Source: Venturia oleaginea (Eukaryota > Ascomycota > Dothideomycetes > Venturiales > Venturiaceae). From it: a DNA stretch of 64,000 nucleotides. Made by a program: the position numbers and the translations under genes. Under the pieces are notes generated by a model. It did not search any database. It was not told where the DNA came from and was given only the letters and a program-made list of their open reading frames with translations. The stretch spans positions 124,001 to 188,000 of the forward strand of contig JABMLP010000036.1 of the NCBI GenBank assembly GCA_013176395.1, given 5' to 3'. Shown here piece by piece: positions 21,415-32,022 of this stretch. Position 1 is the stretch's first letter. Each line of letters starts with the position of its first letter.

Positions 21415-22126
21415 GTTACCGACAGAAGTGTGTACGGCCAGAGGTTTGAGATTGTTACTGTAGTTTGTACAGCCAGAGTGAAAGTCTTTTGGGAGCCACG
21501 GCAATCAATGAGGGTCTCTTTTGAGCAATAGGAAGGGCATGATGGTGAAGTCTCTGACGTTGAGGCGAGTAAAGTGCGATAATAGAGTCGTAAAACGGGT
21601 CGTGCAGTTGCAAGAGCGGTTTTTTAGGCGTCAATTATGGATCATTGGTAGGTCTCGACCCAAGGTAGTTCAGCTGCAGGCCTCGTATTGGTCTCAAGAG
21701 TCATTGATCGTGGTGGTGAGGCTGCAGAATGATTAGCTCTCAATCATATTTGTGGAGATAGTTTTGTTTTGATGAAAATCCTGAGCCGTCGATAGACGGG
21801 AAAATGTTGATCCAAAGAATAGAGAGCTGTGATTGGCTGTATCACTGCAACTCCAAAGGGGTTTCCATGTAACTCGGCCAGATGTCCGATAATAATGCCA
21901 ACGGGGCGGAGCCAAGGAAAGTCCTTGCGGTCTGCTACGTAATAGGAGGTAATTTGTATGGTGGGCACAGCGATAGCGCAAAGCCCGGGCTCATAACCTG
22001 TCAAAAGATAGATGAAGCAGACTGAAGTCTGAATTGATGTGTGGGCTATCCGCATATTTATACAATTGAGAGACTCGTATTCGAGCTAGTACAAATGAGG
22101 ATAGAATGAAATGAGTTTATTTGACA
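21415..22126. other. Unassigned sequence
   Basis: About 700 bp with no frame resembling a known protein and no recognisable repeat boundary. It lies between the LTR fragment and the LINE fragment. Confidence 0.4.
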
Positions 22127-22547
22127 GGCCGCTGACCAAGCCGCCAGGGAGGCCACTGGATGGAGAGAAGACGGAGAGAAAGGACCAAGAGCTAATATGC
22201 CACCGGAACTGTACCCGCTAAGAACGACACTCAAGACGTGGTGCTGGAAGGTAGTGAATAAACAATGGTTGACTAGCTGGAAATCCGAGACAAAGAGGAA
22301 AGCCACGAGGAGATACACACCTAAACCTACTAAAAGGGTGCTCCAGCTCCATCAAGACCGGAGCAAACGAGAAAGTGCGATCCTCGTACAGATGAGAACT
22401 GAAAAGATAGGGCTCAAGGCCTTCCTCTTCAGCCGACGTGTCCAAGGTATCCCAGACTCTAGGTGTGACTGCCGTGAAGGGATGCAGACCGTAGCTCATA
22501 TCCTCCTGGAATGCCGCAAGTTCCGGGACATCCGGAGAGACGAGTTA
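22127..22547 (+). pseudogene. LINE ORF2 C-terminal fragment (5' half of a split LINE)
   Basis: Plus-strand copy of the LINE ORF2 end, with MPPELYPLRTTLKTWCWK and the knuckle CDCREGMQTVAHILLEC nearly identical to 4394-4860. It is 5'-truncated near 22127 (start of the match AGGCCGCTGACC). It stops at GACGAGTTA, directly against the Harbinger terminus. Its continuation is not on the other side of that Harbinger but at 56070-56513 on the minus strand: the two ends fit with the single shared TAA/TTA, as in the intact LINE where the same point reads CGGCCCAACTCG. Confidence 0.9.
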
Positions 22548-22813
22548 GGGGGTGTTCGAGAACTCTATGCAATATGCAAATATGGAGATTTTCTGCATAT
22601 GGCCTCAAGATTAGCGACGTGTTCGAGAGTTTTTTAGCCCCAATATGCAAAATATGCAATATGCAGAATATGTAGAATTCAGCGCGGCTATTTGACTGCA
22701 GCCAATTAGTGCTCCATATGAAATCTGCATATTCTATTCGACCTTTATGGCTATGCCAATATGCACGAAAAATTCTGCCAGATCGCCGTGCAACACCTTA
22801 AAAACCACACATT

Positions 22814-23878
22814 ATGAGCGACTGCAACAGCCCACCTACCGACGAGTCTGATTATGATGAGAGGGAGGCAGTGATCGATGAGGTCATCCAGTATATTCTG
22901 CGCAATGAGGTCGGCAAATTCGAGCGTGCGGAGACTCGTATTGAGCGTGGGAGGCGGCGGGCCTTGCGGAGACGCCGCAATCGAATACAGCAGTTCACCG
23001 ACCCTGGCTATGCGAATGCACTTATAGCGGAGCTGTTACAAGGTCATCCAGAGACTTTACGTACAGAGACACGACTTACCCGGTACCAATTCGAGTCACT
23101 TACGAAGTGGCTCAAGGACAACACCAAGCTCGAGAGGTCGCGACATGTCGGCGTGGATGCCAAATTTGGAATCTTCTTGTATATCGCCGGCTCAGAGTGT
23201 CCAATGCGAACTGCCGGGGCTCACTGGAAGCTTGGTATCAGTCAAGTATCGACATTCTTCCACGAAGTACTGAATGCCTTGGTGAAACTAGCAGCTCATA
23301 ATATCAAAATGTACGAACCTGACGAGGACATTCCGATCCCAGCGAAGATTCTGGAGCTGCCGGGCAAGATGTCACCCTATTTCGACTGTATCGGTGCTGT
23401 AGATGGGACCTTGATATATTGTTCCGTGAAGGGCAAAGATCGCGACCGAGATGGTAAGGATAGCGCTTTTCGTTATCGCAAAAGCTTCCTTGCGCAGAAT
23501 GTCCTCGGGGTTGTAGATTTCGATATGAACTTCAAGTTGGTGTACGGAGGATGGGAGGGAACCGCTCATGACGCGACTGTGTTCAATGCTGCTCGTCAAG
23601 AAGGCCTAATGAATTCGCCTCGCGGTAGGTTTTGGTTAGCAAATGCTGGATACTCGAAAAAGGATGGCTATGGTGGCTTACTTCTTGCGCCGTACATACG
23701 GACTCGCTATCATCTTGCAGAATGGAGAAAAGGCGTCAAGAAACCACAGAACAAAGAGGAGTTGTTCAATCTACGACACGCGAAGCTTCGCAACGTGGTG
23801 GAGAGGGTGTACGGTGTACTGAAAAGCCGATTCCAGATATTCCGAACAGCTCGTGATGGCATCAGCTTAAAGACTTAA
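22814..23878 (+). CDS. PIF/Harbinger DDE transposase, shortened by an in-frame TAA
   Basis: ATG 22814 opens MSDCNSPPTDESDYDE. The 354-residue frame holds a DDE_4-type nuclease: first Asp in CIGAVDGTLIYC (about residue 196), second in GWEGTAHDATVF (about 250), Glu in NVVERVYGVLKSRF (about 337). An N-terminal helix-turn-helix-like region lies near residues 85-150. The TAA at 23876-23878 is followed in the same frame by 79 more codons (TKIVYALSAVHNWING...) to TAG 24116-24118, and copy 2 has the same TAA. Either both copies descend from a shortened master or the stop is bypassed; CAA to TAA would explain it. The catalytic triad is kept. The enzyme would cut at TTA/TAA sites together with the Myb-like partner. 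Confidence 0.88.
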   Translation: MSDCNSPPTDESDYDEREAVIDEVIQYILRNEVGKFERAETRIERGRRRALRRRRNRIQQFTDPGYANALIAELLQGHPETLRTETRLTRYQFESLTKWLKDNTKLERSRHVGVDAKFGIFLYIAGSECPMRTAGAHWKLGISQVSTFFHEVLNALVKLAAHNIKMYEPDEDIPIPAKILELPGKMSPYFDCIGAVDGTLIYCSVKGKDRDRDGKDSAFRYRKSFLAQNVLGVVDFDMNFKLVYGGWEGTAHDATVFNAARQEGLMNSPRGRFWLANAGYSKKDGYGGLLLAPYIRTRYHLAEWRKGVKKPQNKEELFNLRHAKLRNVVERVYGVLKSRFQIFRTARDGISLKT

Positions 23879-24118
23879 ACCAAGATTGTATACGCCCTAT
23901 CCGCAGTTCATAACTGGATCAATGGCCATGGAGGCAAGCCGAAGAAGGAGTGGAGGAAGCTCAAAGATGCGAGGCCTGGCACAGAGGCGGCGAAGTTGTA
24001 TGAGGAGATACTCGTCGAGAGAGCCGTAGCTCAGCAGAATAGCGCTCCTCAAGCTGAGTTTTGGAGTGATATTGACGCTACTGCAATGGGACGTCAAGTG
24101 CACAAAAATGACAGATAG

Positions 24119-24830
24119 AATAGCCACGGAGATTTGGGATACTTATCAGCTAGTTCTCCGGGAAAGAGGCCGTCGCAGTGAGCCTCCAGAGCGGCAGAGT
24201 CGTCTGGAATAGATAATATAGAGGAGGACGATGTGGATGAAGAGTAATATGTATAGTTACGAAGTTTGTTGTCAAGAATCGGAGCTAAGGTTGTAAATAC
24301 ACGTTTTTTGAATATATTCCGGTTAACTTTTGGACAAGAACTGAGGTCTATATACAATCCTTTCTACACCAACGCCACCACCTTCAATTCAGGCAATTGT
24401 AGGCTCAAAACAACTGGGAAGTTATAAAAATTCTAAGTACTTAACAGTATCAAGTTCTGTTTGGGCTATCTCTAGCGATAAGCTTAGGAGTAACGTGTAT
24501 TCTGTTGTGGTAAAATATGGGAAAATAACAGGGTTTAATTCAGGGTATAGTATCCGAGCGCCGGACGGTCTATTCTAATACCTCAACTTCAGAGCTAGCT
24601 GGAGTGAGTAGCACCTTACCGTTTTAGGCAAAATATTATTTATTAAGAAGCCCTGCAAACGCTGAATGCAACGCATTCAAAATCATTATAATCCGATCAG
24701 TACGAGGTTACTGAACAGGGGCGGGAAGTAGACGACCATTTTGACAACAGGTAAGGCTGAAGATCCCGCCTTGCAGCCGTTAGGGTCTAAACAACACCTC
24801 GAATTCCAGCAATCTTCCTAATAACGCAAC
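24119..24830. other. Harbinger internal non-coding region
   Basis: Lies between the convergent transposase and Myb-like genes. AT-rich and the same in copy 2; no further gene seen. Confidence 0.6.
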
Positions 24831-25809
24831 CTACAAAAGGTCAATTCGCCTAACATTGATATTAAAAGATGCGCAACACTTGGAAACGATAGCATCCATA
24901 TTCTCTGGTAGCTTTGACTTGAAGCGGAAGCACTCTCTGTACTTCTTATAGTGTGCCTTGATCGTCTCTACGTCATTCACAAGGACACCTGGCTCGATGT
25001 GAGGATAATCGCGAAGAACGCCATTCTCGCGAGTCCCATTTCGAGTCCACCCAGAGCAGTGACCCGGGTTGCCGTAGTGAGCGCAATATGCATTCCAACT
25101 GTTCTTTATCGTCTGCCACTTGCTAACCAGTCTCTCTTTTGTCATAGGCGGAGCTGCCGGGTTTGTCTGCGCTTGATCTACTCCAATACAAGCGTTATCG
25201 TATGCCTCATCCTTCCAAGGAGCGCCATTCTGTAGACCACAGTTCTTTGACTCTACAAAGGAATCAATCATGACAAGGAGGGTCGGTGAGTTCCACGGAT
25301 AATTCGCTTGCTTCTCCTTCTTTTTCGACGCTGATGACGAAGGCGTAGGCGTAGAACTCTCACTACGCGTAAGAGTCTTGTCTCTAGCCGCAAGGCTTCG
25401 AGCAGAAGTAGATTCGGTTGTTGACCGCACTGAAACGCTTCTATCTCGTGGTTGTATACTTGGAGGTTGTATACTTAGAGGTTGTGTACTTGAAGGTTGT
25501 GTACTTGAAGGTTGTGTACTTAGAGGTTGTGTACTTGGAGGTGTAGGTGGAGGGAACGGCGATGTAGGACTATCGAGGGCGCTGGTAGGGTCCGGATAAG
25601 TCGACTGCAATGCTGGGTCTATTGCAGTATCTTCTTTGGCTTTCTTCTTATTCTTGCTAATACTTGGTATAGCAGTAGCAGCCCTTTTTCGAGGCTGTTT
25701 TTTGAGGCTCCTCCGCGGGCTTTTGGGAGCCAATTTCGGCGCCCTCTGGCGACGTAGAACGCCCGCCAAAGGGTACAGTTGATTTGCGATCTCTAGAACG
25801 GCGGGTCAT
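24831..25809 (-). pseudogene. Harbinger Myb/SANT-like DNA-binding protein (frameshift near N-terminus)
   Basis: The main frame (25769-24831) has no ATG before the DNA-binding domain. The only credible start is ATG 25809 (MTRRSRDRKSTVPFGG), in another frame that ends in an A-rich stretch (CAAAAAACAGCCTCGAAAAAG), so a one-base shift is needed to join them. A Lys/Arg-rich segment and a Pro/Ser/Thr linker with STQPL/STQPS repeats (15 bp units) follow. The Myb/SANT-like domain (NYPWNSPTLLVMIDSFVESK...VSKWQTIKNSWNAY) comes next. Such proteins help PIF/Harbinger transposases reach the nucleus and bind the ends. Copy 2 has the same shift and one more repeat unit. Confidence 0.8.
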
Positions 25810-26105
25810 TGTATAATGCAACGTATGTAGTATGTCAAAAGTAACGATATTAGTGGTAGTAGTGATAGCTAATAACTCATCAGATTTTACCAGGTTGACG
25901 CCACAAGTACGACACTAAGAAGCTAACTATCTACGCTCACCGCCGTAATGTACAGGGTATCAATTGGTCTATTTAATTCTACATATTCTAGCTGCATATT
26001 GCGCTTTTGAACACGTTAATGAATATGCGCGGCCAATATGCATTTTGAACGGCCGCGCTTAAAATCTCCATATTTGCATATTGCATAGAGTTCTCGAACA
26101 CCCCC

Positions 26106-26221
26106 TTAGTGTCTCCAACGAGTTTGAACCACGCGCCAATAATCTCTGGATCTTCCTGTAGTATCCTTCGGTGTTTAACGTTAAAGGCTGTAGCAGCGCG
26201 CCGTAGGCTTTGAAATTGGCC
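26106..26221 (-). pseudogene. Fot/pogo transposase, middle fragment
   Basis: The minus strand reads QFQSLRRAATAFNV, then jumps to HRRILQEDPEIIGAWFKL, ending VGDTK at the Harbinger terminus. In pogo transposases the CENP-B-type helix-turn-helix lies between these segments, so an internal deletion is inferred. It joins the N-terminal piece at 31831-31985 across chromovirus copy 2, and its C-terminal continuation is at 60387-61639. Confidence 0.85.
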
Positions 26222-26397
26222 TATTACGGGACGGTAGCTGGAAAGACGCAGCATACTCGTAGCCAAAGATTGTTTAGATTCAGTTAAGGAGTAAAGGTAT
26301 CTACAAACAGAGAACCTCAATGAGGTTCTTTCTCTATACTAGGCTCAATCAGGCTTAGGCTCTTAGCCTATACCAACCTTGGGCCATGCCCATAACA
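26222..26397 (-). repeat. 3' LTR of chromovirus copy 2
   Basis: 176 bp; reverse complement of TGTTATGGGC...CGTAATA. Confidence 0.92.
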
Positions 26398-26409
26398 TTA
26401 CCCCCCTCC

Positions 26410-29400
26410 TTACCGGGTGTGCAGGACTAAAGAGGGTGTGGTAGGTGGGATAATTAAACAGACAAACGCCATACATCGCTTCTGCCAGCTTGTAGCAGAT
26501 TCGAAGGCGCTGGCCACCGCTACTCGGTTTCTTCGGGCCCCTGTTTGAGCTCCTATATCTTCGCCGACACCGTCGCCCTTGCCATACTCTGCCTCGAAGC
26601 GGTTTAAGTCCTCGACTTCTGTAAATAATGAACGTGGCTGCCAATCGGGATCTGCATAGCCTTTCCATTTGATTAATAACTGACGAACCCAGCCTCGCCC
26701 AACCCGTTTCTTCTCTGCGCGAAGTATACGTTCTACTTCAAACTCAGTCTCTGTTTCTTCGGTTTGAGGCACTAATGGTGGCGGCTGGGTATCATCGGAT
26801 TCTTGTGAGGGCAGTGTGTCGGTTGCGGCTCGGCGGAGTAGGTCAACGTGGAAACGGTTATGGATACCACTTGGCAGGTCAGCCAGCTCGTATACCATCG
26901 GGGAGATCTGGTTCTCGACAGTGTATTTGGCTTGCGTCCACGACAGTTTCTTTGATAGCTGCGGAGTATTGATATTCCTAAGGTTCAACCAGACTTTGTC
27001 GCCCTTTTTTAACGTTTCGGCAGCTTGACGTGACCTGTTGGCGTCGTTCTCCATCTTCTGCTGGGACCAGGCCATCGCTGCCTGTGCATATTCTTGTGCC
27101 TCTTCTATTCGTTGCACAAAGGTCTCGGCATCGGCTGTTGGTGAGTTACTGGGTGAGATTCGTTGTACTTTCTGGATTGGTTCCGCATGGTAGCCGTGGG
27201 TTAGATAGAATGGACTCATCCCTGTGACTGAAGAGTCACGATTGTTCAGTGCTAACATAGCCGTAGGTAGTAGCGTTGGCCAGTCTAGTTGGGAGTATGC
27301 GATGAAGGCGCGGAGATAGCGTAGAACTTCCTGGTTCATACGCTCGGTCGCGCCATCGGTCTGTGGATGAAAGGCTGTAGAGAGTCTCTGCTCAATCTTT
27401 GTAAGTTCGCAAAGCTTCCTCCAAAAACGACCTGTCCAATTGCTGCCTCTGTCCGACGTCAATGCCATGGGAAATCCGTGGTAGCGATAGTGGCATTGTA
27501 AGAACCTTTTCGCGCACTCTTTGGCGCTCATTGTAGTCATAGCCTCCAACGTAACACTTTTGAGGAGGCGATCTGTGATAACCATGAGGTATTTTGGGCC
27601 GTTTTCCTCCGCGGGCAAATCAGTCATGAAATCGATTGATAGCTCGCTGTGGAAGCGGGCCGGGATTGGAAGTGGTTTCAGAAGACCTCGCTTCTTATCA
27701 CGCCATATTCCTGTTCTCCCACATACGTCGCAATTACGTACAAACTGCCGGACTGTCTTGTATTGTTGGGGCCAAAAGAAACTTCTGGATAGAATCGCAA
27801 GCGTGCTATCTCTCCCTGGGTGTTGTTGGAAGGAGTATCCTCATGCTATGGTCCAGTAACATGGGAATCGTGAGTTTGTTGGACCAGCGTTGTTCGCAGC
27901 GGTTCCCAATCTGGTACCCATAGGATCCCTCTTCTCGTGACCGCGCCGTGGTCGTCTACTTCGCATTCGGGTAGCTGTACCGACAACTTGAGCTCTGGAG
28001 GAAAGGAACGTTCGCCAGTAACTATAGCCGTATGAATAGCTTCGTAGGATTGGTCCTCTGCTATTGCGCGATCCCAGAGAAGTTGTAACTCTGGTTTCTC
28101 GAAAAGATCGCATCCTTTTGCAACTGACCGGTTTTGACCGTACCTAGTAGTGGACCGGTGTTGACCGTTTTCGGCAGTCAGCTGGTGTCGACCGTCCAGT
28201 CCAGTATTTTGCTGGGGCTCCCGTATAACGTCCCATGTACTATTGGATGTATTCGGTGTATTGACTGGGCAGATAAGGGCTTGTATTGCGATTGTTTCGG
28301 TCGTCCTCTCGGAAAGAGGAGGAAGCCATTCGTCCTTGATCAACTGGGCCACTCGCCCTTGTAGTCTCTCGTCGTTCTTGTCATGTGGCATATCTTGATG
28401 TCTTCTTGATAGTGCGTCTGGTCTTTGCGCTAGTTTTCCGGCGCGAAATTCCAGCTGGAATTGGTACTCAGATAGAATTAGCGACCATCTTGCTTGTCTC
28501 TCTGACAAACGCTGCGCTGTCATAAAGTAGCGGAGATTCTTGTGATCGGTAAGGACTTTGAAAGGTGCTGCAACACTGCGTAGTTCTCCTCTCCAGTGTT
28601 CAATGGACTTGATTACTGCCAGTAATTCCTTATCGTGAATCTCGTAGTTACATTCAGCCGCAGTGAGCTTGCGGGAGAAGTATGCTACTGGTCGTAGTTT
28701 TCCTTTCATATCCTTCTGCGACAACGTGTCCTCCCAGCGCGTAGCCAGAGCAGTCGCACTCGAGTACCGTATCCAGGTCTGGATTCCAGCGAGCCAGTAT
28801 TGGGGCGGAGATGAATAGCTCCTTCAAGACTTGAAAGGCGTTCTCATGTTCTTTGTTCCAGACAAAAGCGACGGCCTTCCGTGTTAACTTGATTAAGGGG
28901 TCGGAGAGCTCTGAGAAGTTGTCGATGAAGTCTCGGTAGAAATTTGCAAAGCCTAGGAAGGAGCGTACGCCTGTGACATTGACTGGAGCCTCCCATTCTT
29001 TAATCGCGGCAACTTTCTCTGGGTCGACTTTGATCCCTTCTCCTGCAGTGATAATGAACCCCAGATATTTGACCTCCTGAACAGCAAACTCGCACTTGCT
29101 TAAGTCTAGCCGAAGTCCAGCAGTCTTGAGCTTGGCAAGAATTTGGTTAACCTTAACCATGTGATCCAGATAGTCGCCGTCGCTCCATATCAAGACATCG
29201 TCCATGTAGGCTGAACAGCAGATATCTAGGGATTCCCGTAGGACTCCGTTGATGTATCGTTGAAAGCTCGCGGGTGCGCCAGCTAGTCCGAAGGGGGTAA
29301 CTAGCCATTCGAATAGTCCAAATCGAGTGCGAAAAGCCGTTTTCCACTCATCGCCGTGCTTGATGCGGAGCCGATGGAATGCCGCTCTGACGTCAAGTTT

Positions 29401-30520
29401 GGTGTACCAACGCGCTGTTGCTAGATTTCGTAGGGTTTCTCGGATGAGTGGCAATGGGTAGCGGTACCGATCGAGTGAGTCGATTCAGTGCCCGATAGTC
29501 TACACACATCCGAATGCCTCTACCTGGTTTCCTTACAAATAAGACTGGGGCTGCCGCTGGTGAGTTGCTGGCGCGTATCCAGCCCTTGTCCATATAGTCC
29601 GAAAGTGTTTTTCGTAGGACTAATAGCTCTTCCCTCGACATGCCGTATAATGGGCTCCAAGGAACTTCTGCCTCGCGACCTTGTTCATCTCGTATCAATT
29701 CGATAACGTGATCGCGACCCTCTTGATGGGGCGCGATCTCTCCGTCTTCGTCGTCGAGAAAGGCATCAGCATGCTCTGCTATTTCTTCTGGTATCTCTTG
29801 TCGGATTTCTTCCTCAGTCTTTCTCTGTTTTCTTTCTGCTAACTTGCTTAGGGCCTTGTTGATATCCGACCTCGAGATAGCCAGCACTTGTGTACCATCC
29901 GGTCCATCTCTTCTCAACCGTCGCTGGGCCCTTCCAACAATAGCTGCAAATACAGATCCTGACACTAGACAAGCCGCCCGCACGTGAGCGAGCCGGTCTC
30001 GCGCTTTGGTGTTCTGTTCTAGCCACCCCTTTTCTCTTACCGTGATGCGCTGGGATCCTTGACCAATAAGCAGCTTTCTCTTAGCTGCTATATATCGCAC
30101 CCAGTTTCTCTCTGCCCATGCCTTGCCTAGGATAATAGGGAAGCTCAATCCTTTCACTATATACCCATAGACTCGCTCTGCTCGACCATCAATGTCGATC
30201 GTAGCGTAGGTCATGTGCGTAATACGGAGGTCTTCTCCGTTCTCGTGGCTCTCTTTAGCCAGTGCCAATTGTTTGGTGTCAATTGGGATGCGCGGTAGAC
30301 GATGTGTTTGGACACTCTTCTCGCTGAAAGCAGCATAAGGGAGGCAGCCGTTATCAAAGAAGGATTCGGTGAAAGAAGTTCCATTGATCAAGGTATCTAT
30401 CAAGAAGGGTGTACTTTCCATCCTATCCTTTGCTGCTTTGATTTCTCTTATGCCTGGTAGCTTTGTAATGTCTTCGCCATGTACATCTACTTCAGACCCT
30501 CGTGCGCGACGATGCACAAG
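26410..30520 (-). pseudogene. Chromovirus pol, copy 2 (three breaks)
   Basis: Same domain order as copy 1: protease, RT with YMDD, RNase H, integrase and C-terminal chromodomain, ending at 26410. Breaks against copy 1: one extra base near 29466 (GATCGGTACCG for GATCGGACCG), one extra base near 28727 (GGAGGACACG for GGAGGCACG), and a 29 bp insertion at 27824-27852 inside the integrase. The 11956 frameshift of copy 1 is absent here. So the two copies were disabled independently, and each is intact where the other is broken. Confidence 0.9.
27824..27852. repeat. 29 bp insertion carrying the first 26 bases of the solo-LTR family
   Basis: Compared with chromovirus copy 1 the integrase here has 29 extra bases. 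The first 26 equal the start of the solo LTR at 2585. The rest of that LTR is absent and there is no clear target duplication. Confidence 0.8.
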
Positions 30521-30525
30521 GGTAG

Positions 30526-31620
30526 CTAGTTTTCCGACTCTGATGAGGCTTCCTGTAGGGAGTCATCGGTATGCTGTGTGATTACCGCAGTGACCTGAGT
30601 CTTTGGACGTGTTGCTGGTCGGAATTCGCATACGTTCGGGTGGTGCTTGGGCTTCTTACAGCGCCCGCATTTGCCCGCTTGTATAAGTGCCAAGAACTCT
30701 GTTTGGGATCGCCATTTCGCTCTAGGTCGTCGGTTCTTCTTCGCATCCTTTCCGAGTGTATCGACCCGAGCTATCAGTGCTGCGATCTGCGCTGAAAGGG
30801 CGTTGATGCCAGTCATTTCGACATCGCCTTCTGCGTCACGACTGACTGTTTGGGGTGATTGTGGCCTCCCTCGAGTCGTTGGCGTCTCCTTATCCGTACT
30901 TGGATAGCGGCGTTGGTGGGATAGAGCCTCTGTCTTCGTCGCGAAGTACTGTACATCTTTTACGTAAGTGTCGTAGTCGTCCCTGGACAATCGCACTGAT
31001 TTCAAGGTCTGTTGGAGGGAGTAGTTGAGCGCGTTGTTCATGATAGTGATCTTTGAGGCTCTTTGCGGCGCTAGGGATCCAGCTTGCGATGTCAGTTGTT
31101 CGAACTGCTGGCGGAAGTCTTCGAACGGTTGTCTGCTGCCTTGGCTAATCTTGTTCAGCTCGTCGAGAGCTTTAGCTTCCGCTTCATGATCTAAGAACTT
31201 GTCGTCCATATGCTTGATAAAGGACTCGGGTTCGTAGTTATCATGTTGCTCTCCATTGCTTAGCCATTGGATGACGCGTTGTTGTTTCTCTGTCGGAAGC
31301 CCGTTGAAGATGTTCGCGCATATTCCTTGATTGCTTCCAAGCTTCCCATTTTCAACAGTGATTTTTGTCTTGATCTGCCATCTGAACAGCGTGTAGTTGT
31401 CTCTTTTCCCGTCCCATTTAGGCCATGCAATAGCTTTTGCACCGATGTTCCCATCAACACTGACTGCGGTCAGAGCTGCCACCAATTGTTGTACGGTGTC
31501 AGGCGAATTTGCTCGAGCCATTGAGAGTTTGTCGATTCCTTGCGTAATGCTCGCGATTGGGTCGTCGTTGGTAATAGGGGTGTAGGTTGTAGGAGTCGAT
31601 AGGGTACTGTTGCTACGCAT
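30526..31620 (-). CDS. Chromovirus gag, intact
   Basis: ATG 31620 opens MRSNSTLSTPTTYTP; 364 codons to TAG 30526. The middle has a retrotransposon gag core (LPTEKQQRVIQW...YEPESFIKHMDDKFLD). The C-terminal part is basic (KKNRRPRAKWRSQ) and carries a CCHC-type knuckle CGRCKKPKHHPNVC for RNA binding. The protein would build the cytoplasmic particle in which reverse transcription takes place. pol follows in the -1 frame; the stop is preceded by GGAAAAC, a possible slip site. This is the only complete gag in the window. Confidence 0.9.
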   Translation of the reverse strand: MRSNSTLSTPTTYTPITNDDPIASITQGIDKLSMARANSPDTVQQLVAALTAVSVDGNIGAKAIAWPKWDGKRDNYTLFRWQIKTKITVENGKLGSNQGICANIFNGLPTEKQQRVIQWLSNGEQHDNYEPESFIKHMDDKFLDHEAEAKALDELNKISQGSRQPFEDFRQQFEQLTSQAGSLAPQRASKITIMNNALNYSLQQTLKSVRLSRDDYDTYVKDVQYFATKTEALSHQRRYPSTDKETPTTRGRPQSPQTVSRDAEGDVEMTGINALSAQIAALIARVDTLGKDAKKNRRPRAKWRSQTEFLALIQAGKCGRCKKPKHHPNVCEFRPATRPKTQVTAVITQHTDDSLQEASSESEN

Positions 31621-31654
31621 CAAGTACACCTAGGTTTGTAAAGAACTGAATCTA

Positions 31655-31830
31655 TATTACGGGACGGTAGCTGGAAAGACGCAGCATACTCGTAGCCAAA
31701 GATTGTTTAGATTCAGTTAAAGAGTGAAGGTATCTACAAACAGAGAACCTCAATGAGATTCTTTCTCTATACTAGGCTCAATCAGGCTTAGGCTCTTAGC
31801 CTATACCAACCATGGGCCATGCCCATAACA
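31655..31830 (-). repeat. 5' LTR of chromovirus copy 2
   Basis: 176 bp. The PBS AACTGAATCTA (plus strand, 31644-31654) touches its inner end, as in copy 1. Confidence 0.92.
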
Positions 31831-31985
31831 GGCCAGAGGTATAAACCTGAAGAGCGAGATCAATTTTACCTTCTTCTTGAACGGCTATCGAGGTGGCCCA
31901 CTCGCTTGGGTGGCCCACTTGCTTGTTAAGTACGTTATATACATAATCAGTAACCAGCAACACAAAACCCCACATCCCCAACCAA
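31831..31985 (-). pseudogene. Fot/pogo transposase, N-terminal fragment
   Basis: The minus strand reads IAVQEEGKIDLALQVYTSG, the helix-turn-helix (psq-like) start of Fot/pogo transposases, and continues as Q-FQSLRRAATAF beyond the chromovirus. Just upstream, GTGGGCCACCCAAGCGAGTG is an imperfect direct repeat that may belong to the terminal inverted repeat. The start codon and left boundary were not fixed. Confidence 0.75.
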
Positions 31986-32022
31986 CAAAGACGAGATGAA
32001 AACTCAGTAAAATCAACCAGTA

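Larger units (their letters stand above)
22548..26105 (+). mobile_element. PIF/Harbinger transposon, copy 1
   Basis: 3558 bp with perfect terminal inverted repeats of about 45 bp (GGGGGTGTTCGAGAACTC...), flanked by TTA on both sides (22545-22547, 26106-26108), the target length of PIF/Harbinger. It encodes a DDE transposase (plus) and a Myb/SANT-like protein (minus), convergent. ATATGCA-type motifs are repeated inside both ends and may be transposase binding sites. Nearly identical to copy 2 at 56514-60386. Confidence 0.95.
26222..31830 (-). mobile_element. Chromovirus, copy 2, inserted in the Fot/pogo gene
   Basis: 5609 bp on the minus strand with 176 bp LTRs at both ends and a 4 bp duplication GGCC (26218-26221, 31831-31834). 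The LTRs differ at several positions (for example AAAGAGTGAAGG against AAGGAGTAAAGG), so it is older than copy 1. gag is intact; pol has three breaks. Confidence 0.95.

Noticed and set aside
22090..22130. Target duplication for the split LINE
   Set aside because: The sequence before 22127 does not match that after the tail at 56070; none could be shown.
22548..26108. TTA on both sides of Harbinger copy 1 as proof of a simple single insertion
   Set aside because: The flanks belong to different elements; a three-base match alone is weak and is explained by TTA/TAA duplications brought together by the inversion.
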